Of a DNA stretch of 64,000 nucleotides, positions 11,494-24,200 are shown in pieces. A model generated the notes under the pieces. The model did no database searches. It worked only from the letters and a program-made list of their open reading frames with translations, and had not been told where the DNA came from. Made by a program: the position numbers and the translations under genes. The DNA is from Trachythela sp. YZ-2020 (Eukaryota > Cnidaria > Anthozoa > Malacalcyonacea > Clavulariidae). The stretch is from the NCBI GenBank assembly GCA_016169945.1, contig JADLSH010000293.1:186001-250000 (forward strand), in the 5' to 3' direction. Numbering within the stretch: position 1 is the first letter of the stretch; the number at the start of each line of letters is the position of its first letter.

Positions 11494-12010
11494 GTCACTC
11501 CGGAGGACACTGGTCTTTGCGACTAGGACGCGCCGAGAATAGTAACGCGCTGCTGAAGGCCACGCAGATATGATGAAGACCAAAAGAGATACATTATTAA
11601 CAAACTGTCCAAATTTGTCAAAGAGAACAGTGTGATTGGCTTTGACGAATGCTCCTCACATTTCCTCGAAGATTGTATCAGTTTGTTTACCAGACTCGAA
11701 CAGAACACCATTGTATTGCAACTGCAGTAGTTGCATGGGTTTTGCGTGATCTTCCTGGGATAAATCCGATCTATTAACAAGTCACCAACGCCAACAGTTG
11801 GTCGCTAACTTACGGCTGAATACACAACGGATATTGAAAACGATGCAAAGAAGATAAATGGGACAATAGTATTCAACATGTACTGATCACCTTTCTTGAA
11901 GACTGTTTGGCAGCTTCCACAATAAATTCTGGTAAAGACATATATTGGACATGTGGTGCCGGAATTTCATGGGCAGTTTAGTTTAGTACTCTGGGTGGTA
12001 TAGCATATAT
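11470..12010 (-). pseudogene. second non-LTR reverse-transcriptase fragment, minus strand
   Basis: Read on the minus strand, 12000-11800 gives weak RT blocks (KKGDQ..., IYLLCIVF, CVFS). From 11790 down it gives MQLLQLQYNGVLFESGKQTD, AFVKANHTVLFDKFGQFVNN, YLRGLQQRVTILGAS and SSGVTQGSIVG, the last a variant of the SGVPQGSxLG motif. Frames shift repeatedly and there is no YADD box; the fragment stops where the plus-strand element begins. A reverse transcriptase of a family distinct from its neighbour is the best reading. Confidence 0.72.
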
Positions 12011-12014
12011 CGTC

Positions 12015-13220
12015 AGGGCCTGCGTCTATATTCATGTCAAAATTGAGGAGGACGATTGGGACGTCCTCGACAAAAAGAAGTTTAATTTCGACAGAGTAGA
12101 TTCGCGTGCGGAAATCGATGTAAGAGTGTTTAACGTCGCTTTGGCTTCAATCCATGCATGTAGCCGAAATTACGAATTGAACTATTGTAACCGTCTATGT
12201 TTGTAGGCTATGCCAACCGCGGACGCATTGATGCTTGTCTGAATAGTCTTATGTCATGCAAAGACAGATCTCGCACGCCTATGCTGGCTCGCTTTCATTC
12301 ATGGGCCAGCGATGGAAGAACAGTAAAAGACAAATTAAATGCGTACAACAGTTAAAATGCACTGCAATTGTGTGTTGTAAGTTAAACTCGTATTATATAT
12401 TGGGATGTGAAGCACCTAAAATATACATGTACTCGCCACTTGAAACTGTTTATATACTGCAGCAAATTGCTTCGGACAACCTAATGATGTTTCAATTCCA
12501 AGATGTAAGATTTGAAATTTGATACACGTAACCGGCGACAAAATATGTGCTATCGAATTAAAATCTTTATAAATTTGTACAAAATCGTCTTTTAGCGTCA
12601 CACTAATGCGGCAGCGAAAACCGCAACTACTCAATTCAAAATATGAATTTGCAAAGGCGTATGTATATTGTAAGCTGTGGGTTTTTAGGATCAAACTACT
12701 TAAAAAATTGAACAAGAACTGCGACTTTTTGAGGGATGAGACTTAATCTGGAAGTTAGTGGACGGGATGGGGCGGGTTGAGTTTGCGTAACTTCCACAAA
12801 TTCTCAAACGAAGGGCCTTCGCTAGAAACATCGAAGTTCTTGCTGAAATTTTTCAGGTTTTCTGATCCTAAGGACCCGCAACTTATCGTGTATATTCAGT
12901 ATGCTACATACAATTAATATTGTGTAGTATCAACAATTTTACAATATCTACCCGATGGTTAATATCTCATGTCGCACTGCGTTTGAAGAGATGCCAAGGT
13001 AAACCGAATGCATCGCTTGTAGGTACAAGTAACACCTAACAAAATGCAGTTGGCTCAGAAAATTCAAATTTATCCCCCTATACAAAGATCCTATTTGCAG
13101 CCTTAGTTGCTTGCTTCAGTCACGCTCCACATTTCAAACTTAGTGAAATGTTTCATTGAACATTTGGTTTCATTTGGATCCAAACACCTTTCATGCCAAT
13201 TTGACACGCGGCGCTAGTTG
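12015..13220. other. unassigned DNA
   Basis: No recognisable gene. A short open plus-strand stretch around 12010-12190 (containing EEDDWDVLDKKKFNFDRVDS) has even codon use and could be an eroded exon, but it matches no family I recognise. Confidence 0.35.
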
Positions 13221-13226
13221 TTTACA

Positions 13227-13324
13227 ATGACGAACAACCGGCCAAAAAAAACGAGAAATAGTCCGAAGAGGCTTAGAAACGAGGTTTTGGCAGTGAAGTT
13301 GGCAAAGAAAAAAATCATTTTTAG
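13227..13324 (+). CDS. candidate first exon, small basic peptide
   Basis: An ATG at about 13227 opens a frame encoding MTNNRPKKTRNSPKRLRNEV... that is Lys/Arg-rich and ends at TTTTTAG|GTAATG, a plausible splice donor. Further downstream (13753-13860) another short open stretch starting MFNGEHNLSFACLKNV ends at TTTAT|GTAAGT. Together they could be two exons of an unknown gene or transposon. The downstream piece has a homologue in the inverted-repeat copy near 20500-20615. Function unknown; it might equally be chance. Confidence 0.3.
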
Positions 13325-13744
13325 GTAATGCGTTTTAGGCGATTTAATTTAAAATAAAACATGGTAATTAAATATGCAACTATATGACCTTAAGCAAAAT
13401 ACATTATAGTTATTCAAACCAATTTACATATGTGTTGAATTTACCAATTAAGCTTGACTTTACGTTGCATTATATAGTATTTCATTTCCGTGTGTATATT
13501 TAACTAAAACTCAACATTGATTAATATTTATTTCAATTCCCTTCGATATAAGTACAGTATTAATAGAAATTCACGATATTAAAATGTAGCTCATATATAG
13601 TTTCCCAAAGTTGAAGAATAAATTTCCGCTCGATAGTTTGAGAGAAGTGTCCCTCCGTCATGTTAGCACATGAAGTATTTAAATGAATTAATAAAAATGT
13701 CAGTTTGTTAGGTTTTGGTATCAAATAAGACAATAGATAAAACA

Positions 13745-14775
13745 TTTTCAACATGTTCAATGGAGAACATAATTTATCATTTGCCTGCCTTAAAAATGTG
13801 AACCAGACAAGGCTGACTATAAAAGTTGACGAGGATCATGAAGTGGCTTGTCAATTTATGTAAGTTTCTTCACTGTTGATATAAAATATTAAATGTTGTG
13901 CACTTGTAAACGTAGGAAACGAACTGTGCAAAATCTATAGTATGTATGAAAAATAAACAAGAAAATTATATCTGTGATTCTTATAGTTGCAGATAAATTA
14001 AGGTAATTTTTAAGGATACCGTATATACTCCACGTAAGCCCTCCCCTACTAAACATTCTTATCCTGTAATTTATAGGTCCCTCACCATTTTCAATAACGA
14101 AAAACATGTGTACTTACTCATTAAAATTGACGAATTGTTCTGGAAGTTTATGTCATTCACAATAGTCGTATAGTAATAACTACTTATTAACCGAAAGTGA
14201 GGTCTTTACGGTAAAATATTAAACCGAGGTCTTGCCGTATTGACCGAACGATAGCGAGGTTTAATATTTTAACGTAAAGATCGAACGTTTGAGGTTAATA
14301 AGCAGTTAATTATATGCCACAACCATAAGTAGTAAAATACGTAGTTTATTATATGGTTTGTTTTTGTTGTAGGGCATTAAAAATTTCGTAATGCTCCGCA
14401 GGGCATTGCACGTACCGGACCGCTGATTAGCCAATCATATCGCGTAAACTACAGGAACTACTGTCAGTAGCTCTTGCCATATAATAATTATACTTATCGA
14501 AATAGATAAAAAGTTGAAAACAAACTAATTCTTTCTATCCTGACTTTTTTCTTTTTGAATATAAGGATTCTTATATCATATTATAGAGACCTACTGTATG
14601 ATGGATAGAATGTAACTTACTGTGTTTCGGTTATGATCAATAAGCATGTACATAACTTACCCTGTTTCGGCTACGCCCCTACCTCCAGCAAGCCCCCCTC
14701 GAATAGGCCCCCAAACCTGTCCGAAATAAACAACCAGAAGCCCATCCACCCACCCCTCCTGGGTAAAAGGTGTTT
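13745..14775 (+). repeat. left arm of long divergent inverted repeat
   Basis: This stretch is homologous, in reverse orientation, to 19835-20625. Shared blocks include CATAATTTATCATTTGCCTGC (one mismatch to the partner), GACTATAAAAGTTGAC, AATATTAAATGTTGTGCA, AATTTATAGG and CATTTTCAATAA, GAAGTTTATGTCATTCAC, TTGAAAACAAACT, CATGTAACTTACTGTGTTTCGG-like blocks and AAATAAACAACCAGAA. The two arms differ by many substitutions and small indels, so the duplication is old. About 330 bases (14174-14500) in this arm, including a palindromic MITE, are absent from the other arm. Confidence 0.85.
14174..14312. mobile_element. palindromic MITE (ACCGAGGTC type)
   Basis: Arms of about 55 bases (14175-14230 and 14255-14310) are near reverse complements: CTTATTAACCGAAAGTGAGG / CCTCAAACGTTCGAT...TTAATAAG, with the shared AAAATATTAAACC core. 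It encodes no protein. It is missing from the homologous arm at 19835-20625, which marks it as a later insertion. A partial relative (CTACTTACTAACCGAGAGTG) occurs at about 26994. Confidence 0.8.
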
Positions 14776-15049
14776 ATAATATTTAGTACAATGTTTAGTA
14801 TTTTATTTTAGTTGGCGAGTTTATAGGAGTTGGTGAGTTTAGAAAAAGCATTTTCCGTCAACAGTATTGCTGTATACAATGGCAGAATAATTTTCACAAA
14901 TCCCGAAAAACGCAGAATTACGTCCTGATCATTTGCCAATATATGGAGGTATTGCTGTTGATTTCAAGCATTCTTTTAAATCAAGATGGTCCTTCAGTTT
15001 CATGTCAGTTTTGTCAACCAACTGGGGTCTGTGTTGAGTTTGATTGTGT

Positions 15050-15172
15050 AATGAGTTTAATCGAGTTCGATTACAACGTGTGCGGGATGCGGCGGTTAGA
15101 CTTGTCAGAAACATCCCAAGGTTCTGTCATATCACTCCGATTTAAAACAGCCTTCATTGGTTGCAGGGGCGA
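15050..15172 (+). pseudogene. RT C-terminal fragment of a non-LTR element
   Basis: Plus-strand translation gives FNRVRLQRVRDAAVRLVRNI then PRFCHITPI, a stop, and NSLHWLQ. This matches the highly conserved LQRVQNAAARLV...PRFxHITPxLxxLHWLPV segment following the RT domain of CR1/L2-like elements. It is truncated on both sides. Enclosing open frames in other phases are shadows. Confidence 0.78.
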
Positions 15173-15179
15173 AACTTAA

Positions 15180-17460
15180 GGGGGGTATGGGGCGTGTGAC
15201 TCTCCCCAAAATACAAAAAATCTCGATTGGGAGGGCAATCAAAGGTCTTGCAGGGAAACAAAGTCATGGTGCAGTTGCGCAAAGGATTTAAAACTATATA
15301 GTGATCCAAGGATAGTGCAAAAGACAAACGCAATGTTACATTGTTTATAGTGTGTACGTAATTGTTGTGCATCCATGTTGTGTTGTGTTGATATTTCCAT
15401 ATTACGTATTTTATACACTAGCAATTATTACTTTACTATTTTTATTTGGCCTTGAAAATTGATGAAATGTGACAAGCTTGTAACATTTCATCATTCGTAA
15501 TTGTAAATTCGCGATGAGTAATTTATGTTTTTGCCAATATATTATAGTAGGCCTAAGCAGATAAAATTGTCTTTTGTTTACGGTTGCAATATTTGATTAG
15601 TTTTACTTTTATGTAATAGTTTAAACGATATGTTATAATAAAACAAATATGTCAACTCAACCTCGATTATTTCAAATTTTATTTATTATTTCATCGTTTA
15701 TATAAAATTTCGAGAGTACGGTTGTACACAGACTACTAAAATAAAGGCTAAGCGAAACTAGAAAGTATATAGAATGCATCATACATCATAGTTATATATA
15801 TACAGAAGCATCCTCACCAAAATTCCATTCGTGTTTGTAAACAACTGCCCCGTCAACAACCGATATAAAAGAACGAACAGGTATTATGAACAATTGACAT
15901 TAGGTAAAAATTTTACATATAAATTTATATTCTGAAAAATTCGTTATTGTAAGGGAGAAAAATTTATATTCTAAAAATAAATGTGAGACAGTTTCTTGTG
16001 ATTTACATAGACTTTACTGTAAGTTTGAATTGTCATCGCAATTGCCCTGGCGAAGTTTGTTACACTGCAGAATATTGCCTAAATATATATAAATACACAA
16101 TCTCGCCTATAGGTCTCGAGTTTGCATCACTGATACAACACAGCCCCTCATTTAATAATATATAAAGTACTTCCACTTTTGATAATCTAGCAATGATGTT
16201 TTTATTCCACCTGCCATTGATGACGAGAAATGTGGAATATTAGCCACAAGCTAAAATTTAGCACATGTAAACAGTTTTATGTAGAATAATTATTGGCGTA
16301 TTGCATATATATATACTTTCTTTTCAAATTTTGCATGATATAAAACATCGAACTAGAAAATTTAAACAACGACACGGAAACTGACGAAACCGCGTGATTG
16401 ACAAACAATATTATATAAAATTAATGATATAAACTAATCCAGTAGAAATAAGGAAGTCCTGAGACTGAGTTGCTAGTGAATGTCGTGATGTCGTCACTTC
16501 AACAAAATTTGTTTAGCCTACAGATTTTATGAAGTTATTCCCCATATAGAGACTACTATACCAGTCGTGTGCGAATGTGACTAGTTTGATTCCAGTCTAT
16601 AATCAATTCAAAATACCTTGATCGCCCCTTCCAAATCACCATATTTATTTCCGAACATGAAAAGATTGAAAACGCATGTGTGATGCGTACATTTCAACGG
16701 AAATTGTGCCGCCAGGAAGGAGAGATCGTTTCTGCAGCATGTCATATTGATATTATAACAGAACTTATAACTGAACATAGTAATCTTAAACGTCAATTAA
16801 ACTGACCAAGAAAAAACATAATTTATGCGAAACGAGACTATAATATGCAAGCGTTAAAACATTGGAAAAAATCGGTGATAATGAAGGTACATGCACTCAT
16901 CGCGTGACCCCCCGGAAAGTTTACACTATGATGACTGATGCCTGACTGATATGAATTTTCGCCACTCATCACAATACTGCAAAGTTTCCAAGAAACTTTG
17001 CACTAAAAAAATGAAAGACTAAAAGAACAAGATTAGTTGAACAAAAAAATGCATTTCCTACGTGATTTTTTAGTTTTACGTAAGAACATTTTGATTCTGT
17101 ATTGATTGTGTAGAGATCAATACAAAATACGATGAATACTGTTCCAAAGCATATCAATTATATATAATAATTAGTCCGAATTGTTAATAAGTGACCTTAG
17201 CACCTGATCACAGCAGTATATACATTACATGCTGAATTTTTACCTATAACTGTCATACATATTGTTATTTCCAGTAGAATAGGCATAGTTAAACATATTG
17301 TAATTTTTCGGGTACTACTGTAAGATGTTTTGTGACTAACGCAATCACGAACCCATGGCATGCCCGTTCGCAGTTTAGGTGGTTAGCATGACCCCAGAGA
17401 AATCGAAAGAGATAACGAAATCCATTGGCTGCCGTGAAAACAATGAGACCGACATAGGGA
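15180..17460. other. unassigned AT-rich DNA
   Basis: More than 2 kb without a recognisable gene, RNA or transposon domain. A small hairpin (TGCAAAGTTT/AAACTTTGCA at about 16978-17003) and a G-run (17467-17480) adjoining the next retroelement were seen. Confidence 0.45.
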
Positions 17461-17479
17461 TTTGTGGGGGGGGGGGGGG

Positions 17480-19140
17480 GCGTCCGCGTGGCAATACACG
17501 AAAAGCGAATGCGGATCGCAAAATATGTTAATTGTATGGATAAACCTTGGATATCTGCGGAAATTAAACAAGCTATAGCTGATCGACAGAAAGTTTGGAA
17601 GTCATTAGGGCCACAATCGCCAGCGTTTCGATCATTGAGAAATAAGATAAATCGGTTAGTGAAAAGGACAAAACAACGCTATCTTAAGAACAAAATCAAG
17701 CAGTGTGGAACAGCTAATACTTGACAGTGGTGGAAAGAAGTGAAACGCCTTGCTGGATTGAACAATACTAGCTAAGTTACTAGCATTCTTTATAATGATT
17801 GTTTGTTCGAAGGTGTTGACCTTGCCAACCATATTAACGATTGCTTCATTCTGGCGACTACTAATATGCGGGAACTATCTGTGCAACCTACTATCACTGA
17901 AGTACCGGATAAAACAGAGTTACTGTAGACGATGTTAAGTTAGAATTATCTCGTATTAATCCACGTAAAGTTACAGGTCCAGACAATTTTCCGAATTGGA
18001 TTTTGAAGGACTTTTAGATATTCGAAGTCTTCCGCTCTGTTCTATTTTCAATGCATCGATTGAAGAAGCTTATTTACCAACAATATGGAAATCAGCTGAC
18101 GTCAAAACCCTCCCCCAAAACAACTCCAGTTAGGGATGCTGCCACCGATCTGACACCAATTTCATTAACGCCCGTATTGAGCAAGATTGCAGAGTCTTTT
18201 ATTTATAGGTGGTTGTTAGATTCAATTGAATGTAGACTAGAACCGAATCAATTTGGTGTTGTAAAGAACTCGTGTACCACCGACGCCTTAATGCTTATGA
18301 TACACCGTTGGTTTCAAGCTCTGGATGGAACTGGATCATTAGTTCGAGTGTGCTTATTAGATTTTTCAAAGGCAATCGACAAAATTGATCATAATGTACT
18401 TATAAATAAGCTAAGAGATACGAATATTCATCCTGTATTGGTCAATTGGATTATTGCATTTTTATCTGGTCGCCATCAACGTGTGAAATTGGGGGGATGT
18501 ACATCTAGTTGGATCAGTGTGAAGGCGGGAGTACCGCAGGGGGCTAAGCTTGGGCCATTATTGTTCCTGATTATGATTAACGATTTCAAACCAACCAATG
18601 ATATCATAAAATTTGTTGATGATTCTTCAATTTTTGAAGTCGTTTTACAGAATACAGGGTCTAAACTGGACCAAACTTTATCTAAAACTAGCGAGTGTGT
18701 CGAGCATAACTACATGGAATTAAATGGCAAAAAACAAAGGAATTAAGGATTACATTCTCAGACTATGAGTTCGATTTTGGTAATCAGTTAACGATTAACA
18801 ACGAGCCTGTTAGAGTTGTCAATAAGGCAAAACTTTTGGGTATTACCATCTCAGATGAATTAACATGGAATGATCACATTCACGATATCTGTTCTAAAGC
18901 TAGTAAACGCTTATATTTCCTAAGAATCCTACAACGAGCGGGTTTTGATGATGTGGATTTAGTAAAAGTTTTTTGCTGTTACATTCGGCCAGTTTTGGAA
19001 TATGCTTGCCCTATATGGCATTCTTGTATCCCTGAATATTTATGTGAACAGGTTGAATCAGTTCAAAAACAAGCCAATCGTATTATATGCAAGGAATCAA
19101 TATAAGAGAATATTTGACCATGGATCCGTTATTAAAATGC
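17480..19140 (+). pseudogene. Jockey/CR1-like non-LTR retrotransposon, 5'-truncated
   Basis: This is a remnant lacking the endonuclease. The linker reads DKPWISAEIKQAIADRQKVW and NKINRLVKRTKQRYLKNKIK (17540-17700), then WWKEVKRLAGLNNT. RT blocks follow: TPISLTPVLSKIAESF, EPNQFGVVKNSCTTDALMLM, LLDFSKAIDKIDHNVLINKL, SVKAGVPQGAKLGPLLFLIM and FVDDSSIF, with the FVDD catalytic motif at about 18612-18623. The thumb (NKAKLLGITISDELTWNDHI) and the CYIRPVLEYACPIWH tail end near 19105. Stops and frameshifts at 17724, about 17925, 18016 and 18746 make it inactive. It lies between the two arms of the 13.7/20.2 kb inverted repeat. Confidence 0.9.
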
Positions 19141-19677
19141 AACAATGCATGGAGTGGGCATACTGACTCCTGTAGAATCATAGATATGGCATTGAGATTT
19201 GAGAAGAAAGTAATATTTGATCAGTATACTGTGTTTATATTTTTATTGCTTATGGTTTGAACCGTTCTTTAGCAGTTCTTACAAACTTATGTGGAGTTAG
19301 AATATCAGAATCAGTGTTCATAGACATAAATTATGTATCAGTGTTTATATAACGTTTTCCAAAATTATTGGTTAAGTTTGTACCATTATTTGTGCAGTTT
19401 GTTTTTTATGGAAATATAGACTTGATCATGAAAAGCGATTGACTGTTACATGATTTTCATCATATATTGATATATAGAAATTGTATACTCAAACTAAGAA
19501 TGGTTTAAGGACGTTGTGGGTTTCTGTCCTATTAATTAAAGGCCATTTTCCAGTTCGGTCGTTTTGTCCAAGTGCGCGAAGCGACCTATTCGAGTCATGT
19601 GAATAATCATTCGTGCCGGCATGGCCAAAGCGACTGTAATGGAAAGCGGCTTTAACAATACCCAAGTGCTGCCTAGT

Positions 19678-19816
19678 AAAATGTCTAATTTACAATTTAG
19701 CATTTTAATTTTGTTGGCGAATGATTACCGGATAAGAGTGTAGGCACTGCCTACACTCTTATCCGATAATCATTCGCCAACAAAATTAAAATGCTAAATT
19801 GTAAATTAGACATTTT
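19678..19816. mobile_element. near-perfect 69-bp-arm hairpin/foldback
   Basis: AAAATGTCTAATTTACAATT at 19678 begins a left arm whose reverse complement ends at 19816. The arms meet at GTGTAGGCA-C-TGCCTACAC (centre about 19747). Only one mismatch was seen (ACCGG versus ATCGG). Such low divergence suggests a young MITE or snap-back event. It encodes no protein. No clear target-site duplication was seen. Confidence 0.93.
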
Positions 19817-19834
19817 CCTTTGGAACGGGGAGGG

Positions 19835-20625
19835 GTGTTCTGGTTGTCTATTTCAAACAAGTATGGGGGGGGGCGCTTATTCGATGGGGCTTGCTATCTG
19901 AAGGGAGTGGCTTTGGCAAAACACAGGAATTTACATGTTTATTGATTGCAGCCGTATGTCGATAATTACTTCCGTAACACATACAGGAAGTTACATGCTT
20001 ATTGAACACAGCCGAAACACAGGAAGTTGTACATAACATTCTTATTGATTATAGCCGAAACACAGTAAGTTACATACTATCAAGCATAAGTATATAATAT
20101 GATATAGGAACCATCATATTCAAACAGAAAAAAGGCAGGATGGAAAAAATCAGTCTGTTTTCAACATTTGATCTATTTTATAATTAATATACCACTACTG
20201 TGAATGACATGAACTTCCGGAACAATTCATCAATTTAAATGAGCAAGTATACATGTTTTTCTTTATTGAAAATGGAGAGGTGCCTATAAATTACTGGGTA
20301 AGGTGGTATAGGGCTTACTAGAGTATTTATGCATAGTATCCTTAAAAATTGCCTTTACTTATCTGCAACTAAGTATCACATATATAATTTTCGTGTTTAT
20401 TTTTCATATATACTCTAGCTTTCGCACAGTTCCTTTCCTACATTTTACAAATGCACAACATTTAATATTTTATGTGAACAATAACATTTAACATTGTTGA
20501 AACTTACATAAAACTGATAAACCACAGCTTGAAGATAGTCAACTTTTATAGTCAACCTTGTCCGGTTCACATTTTATTGCAGGCAAATAATAAATTATGT
20601 TTTCATTGAACATGTTGGAAATATT
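19835..20625 (-). repeat. right arm of long divergent inverted repeat
   Basis: This is the inverted homologue of 13745-14775, in shorter form because it lacks the 14174-14500 insertion. It ends near 20625 at the complement of CAACATGTTCAATG. A short minus-strand open stretch (MFNENIIYYLPAIKCEPDKV) corresponds to MFNGEHNLSFACLKNVNQTR in the left arm, so the duplicated unit may have contained an exon. Confidence 0.85.
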
Positions 20626-20679
20626 TATCTCATAAATGTCATATCTATTGTCATATTTTGGCAATTGATAAAAGTAGAA

Positions 20680-20803
20680 TAGTCGCGAATAGTACGAATA
20701 GTCGCGAATAGTCGCGAATAGTGCGAATAGTCGACGAATAGTGCGAATAGTCGCGAATAGTGCGAATAGTCGACGAATAGTGCGAATAGTCGACGAATTA
20801 TGG
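20680..20803. repeat. minisatellite of GCGAATAGT units
   Basis: About a dozen head-to-tail 10-11-base units alternate between AGTCGCGAAT, AGTGCGAAT and AGTCGACGAAT. Higher-order alternation (a GCGAATAGTCGACGAATAGT pair) is visible. The minus-strand open frame through it (with repeats of TIRTIRRLFALFA) is a by-product of the repeat. Confidence 0.93.
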
Positions 20804-21220
20804 CGCTTACATTCGCACATGTTTATGAGAGATTGCGGATGGTCCAAGGATGTCTTTTTAACCAGGTTTGTGGCTATTTTATGTCATTTTACATACCTCT
20901 TTCAACTGGCTCACCATTGGGTTGCCACAGGGCCAGCATTATGAGTGAAATTTTGATAAAAATTCGCCTATAAATTATTTATATACAGTAAAATAGTGTA
21001 AATTTATGCAAACGAAGTCTAATGTTTGTTTTATACAAACTAATATTGTTTATTGTTTACACATGAATATATAGATTATCAATTATATATAAATACCATT
21101 TAATATTACTAAAAACCAGTAAAACCAGTTGTTGAGACAAATCCTATGCTATAATAGAGGTGCTCTAAAATTCATACCAAAAAGAAATATGTATTTTTAT
21201 CTCCATTTATGATACAGACA

Positions 21221-24200
21221 ATGGCAGACAGAGTGAAACAGGAGGTAAAATTATTGGGTGTGGGTTTTCAGTGTTTTAGGTCTGTGTAGCCTGTTTGGGT
21301 ATTAGAAAATGCTGATATAATGGATTATTCTAAAAAATTTAATTAATATACTTTGTTTCAGAGTACTGAAGAAGTAATTATTATATCAAGTTCTGAGTCT
21401 GAACCCTCCCCAAAAAAGTTTTGCCCCAAAAAGGTAAGATTACCATTGTGCTGTAAGAGGGTCCTGTAGGGGGGTCTCAATCCTAGTTCCCAGCTCAATT
21501 TTTGACCAAATCCCCATTTGAAGTTCAGTGGAAATTCATAATCCTATATTTTATTGTACTTTTCTCTGTAAATCCCAGTGCATGAAATCCCCATTCCTGT
21601 GCATAAAATTATATTTCCCAGCTCCTAAAAAATCCAAGCTCCTCAAAACCCTTAATTAATTAGCTAGTGCTTGAAAATGTCCAGCAGCACCACTGCCAGG
21701 AAATTTTACAAAATCTCTCTGCAGGAAATTTTCCTGCATCTTGCAGGGAATTTTGTCATCTTATAAATTGAAACACCATACAATTTGCAGCTTTGCTTGT
21801 TTTCCATGTTTAACAACAGAAAATAATATATAATCTTATTTCTTTCAACTATGTGTGCCGTACACTTTGAGAGATCCGCCTTTGTGTCCTGTGAGATCCG
21901 CCTTTGCAGGAAGTTTTATATTTAGTTGCAAAGGAAATTTCTATTTTTGGATTTTGCTGTCAGGAATTCAAAGCTTTTTTCTAGGCCTGATATGAGCTAC
22001 AGTATTTAAATTAAAATATATGGTAATTGTCATTTTTGCCACTGATTTCCCATCATCAAGTTATTCAATAATAAAGCTACCCTATTTTCTGTTTAGTCAA
22101 AAGTCATATATGAGGTTGAAAGTGATGGTCCTGAAAGTCAGGATCCAAAAAGTCAGGCAACTCTAAAATTTGAAGATGTTGAGGACAGTTCAGATTTTCC
22201 TAGGTAATGTAACTAAAGTAACATTTGATGGTACTGGTGCTTCTATTTATTTCAAACAACTTGCTGTTGTTGTTGTGGGACTGATGTGCAAGATGAACTG
22301 TGCATCCTAAGTAGATATTTTAGAATAAATCATTATTAGCAACAGGATATTATACAGCATATTATATAACTTAAGTATCATTGGCATCAACATAATTAAG
22401 TGATTTCTTCATTTAGGCACATTCGTCTTCAGTCACAATTCCGTGGAAGTTATGTGCAATACCATAATGAAGTCAATCAAACTCCGGTGCTTGAAACAGA
22501 TTGTGCCACCCCATATCAACATGCCCTTGCAATGCAAATCTTGTTGGACAAAGCCGTGACTAATATGTATCCCACCTGCTCCAAAGTCCCTAAAGCCTGT
22601 ACAAACAACAGTGTATTTCTAGTAGATACTAAAATGTTAAAATCTCCTAAAGATTTATTGGCAGATGATAATGGAAAGTGGAAATGGGGAGGACAAGCTA
22701 AAACCAGTTACATTGTACATGAACATGCAGAAAACATAGATATCACCTATCACGATTCAAAGCCAAAGGAAAGTGAGAGTGACAGTCCGAAGAACATATT
22801 TGTTCTGAAAAGATCGTATTGGAAACATAAAACAACAGATGTTAAAACGTCTTTTCGAAGATCGGTCACATGTGTGGAACGGGAGGGTAAATTACAGCTA
22901 CCAGTAGTCATTGTTCACTATTACTACGAAGATGGCAACGAAGTTCCACTGGTTTTGTCTCCTCACAAAAACAGAAAATATGGAGTACAAGCTCATACCA
23001 GAACGCAGCACAGCACCTTGAAAGAGTTAGCAGCCTCCAAGAAAACGCCAAAAGAGACTTTCTCCAAAAGTTGGGCAGAGAAGGGTGGTATTACAGAAAT
23101 CGAAAGCTTTTCAGAAGTTCCAAGAGACCAAAGGCAAGTTTACAATGCTCGGAAAAACATTCAGAAAGGTGAACATTCCAGTGAGAATAGAGATGAAATT
23201 ATGGATCTCATTGCCTTGGCGAAGGAACATGAAAGAAGACCAGATGGTGGGACCATCAGGAATCTCCTAATACACCCTGATTTGAGTTGTTTGATTGCGA
23301 GTAACCAACAACTCACCGATCTTGTGCGTTTCTGCACTAATCATGTCGATTCTACAGTTCTTGGAGTTGATTCTACCTTCAATATTGGAAAGTATGATGT
23401 AACAATTACAACATATAACAATTTGTTGCTAGAAACCCGGGTTCCTGACCATAATGGAAGACGACATTCGCCAGTCATGTTCGGACCATCCTATGTACAC
23501 CACCGCAAAGACTTCACATCCTTCTACAACTTCGTCAGCAGTTTACGGTGTTTACGTAAAGACTTAGTTAATTTGATTGCTTTTGGAACAGATGGAGACG
23601 AGGCCCTCATCAATGCTCTTGTAGCAGCGTTTCCAAATGCAACTGGTCTTCGCTGTTTCCTCCACTCGATGCGAAATCTAAAAATGAAAATGTCTGAATT
23701 TAACCTGCAACCGATTCAAGCGCAGGTTCTCCTCGACATATTTGGCAAACAAGATGCGAAAGAAGTGATACTTGGTCTTCTCGGCGCCTTCGACGCACAA
23801 GAGTTTGACGAGAAACTCGCCATTTTAAAGAGTAAATGGGATCGACTGGAGACAACCCTTTGTCACAAGTCGTCTTTGGCTACATCATTCCACAGTTGGT
23901 TTAGCACATACCACGCTCCATACATGCGCGAGAGCATGACTACTTCAGTACGAGCTTGCGTTGGTATCAAAGGAAGTCCAACCCGTGGTACACTACTAAC
24001 AACAACGAGTGCATCAATAAAGTTTTCAAGAATGAAATATCAGCGAAACTCTCAATTGCCCAATGTGTTGAGAAAATAGAAGAGTTTCTCGAGGCACAGT
24101 CATGTCAAGTCGAGCTTGCTATCACAGGCGAAGGTCTTTACCAGTTTCGCGAGAGCTACAAAGATTTGGAAATTCCGAAAGAAGTATGGATTAAGAAATC

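Noticed and set aside
14041..14760. C-rich coding region
   Set aside because: Short open stretches are interrupted in both inverted-repeat arms and not conserved in frame.
20539..20847. Minus-strand ORF with TIRTIRRLFALFA repeats
   Set aside because: The repeated part is the GCGAATAGT minisatellite; only the last 24 residues overlap the inverted-repeat homology.
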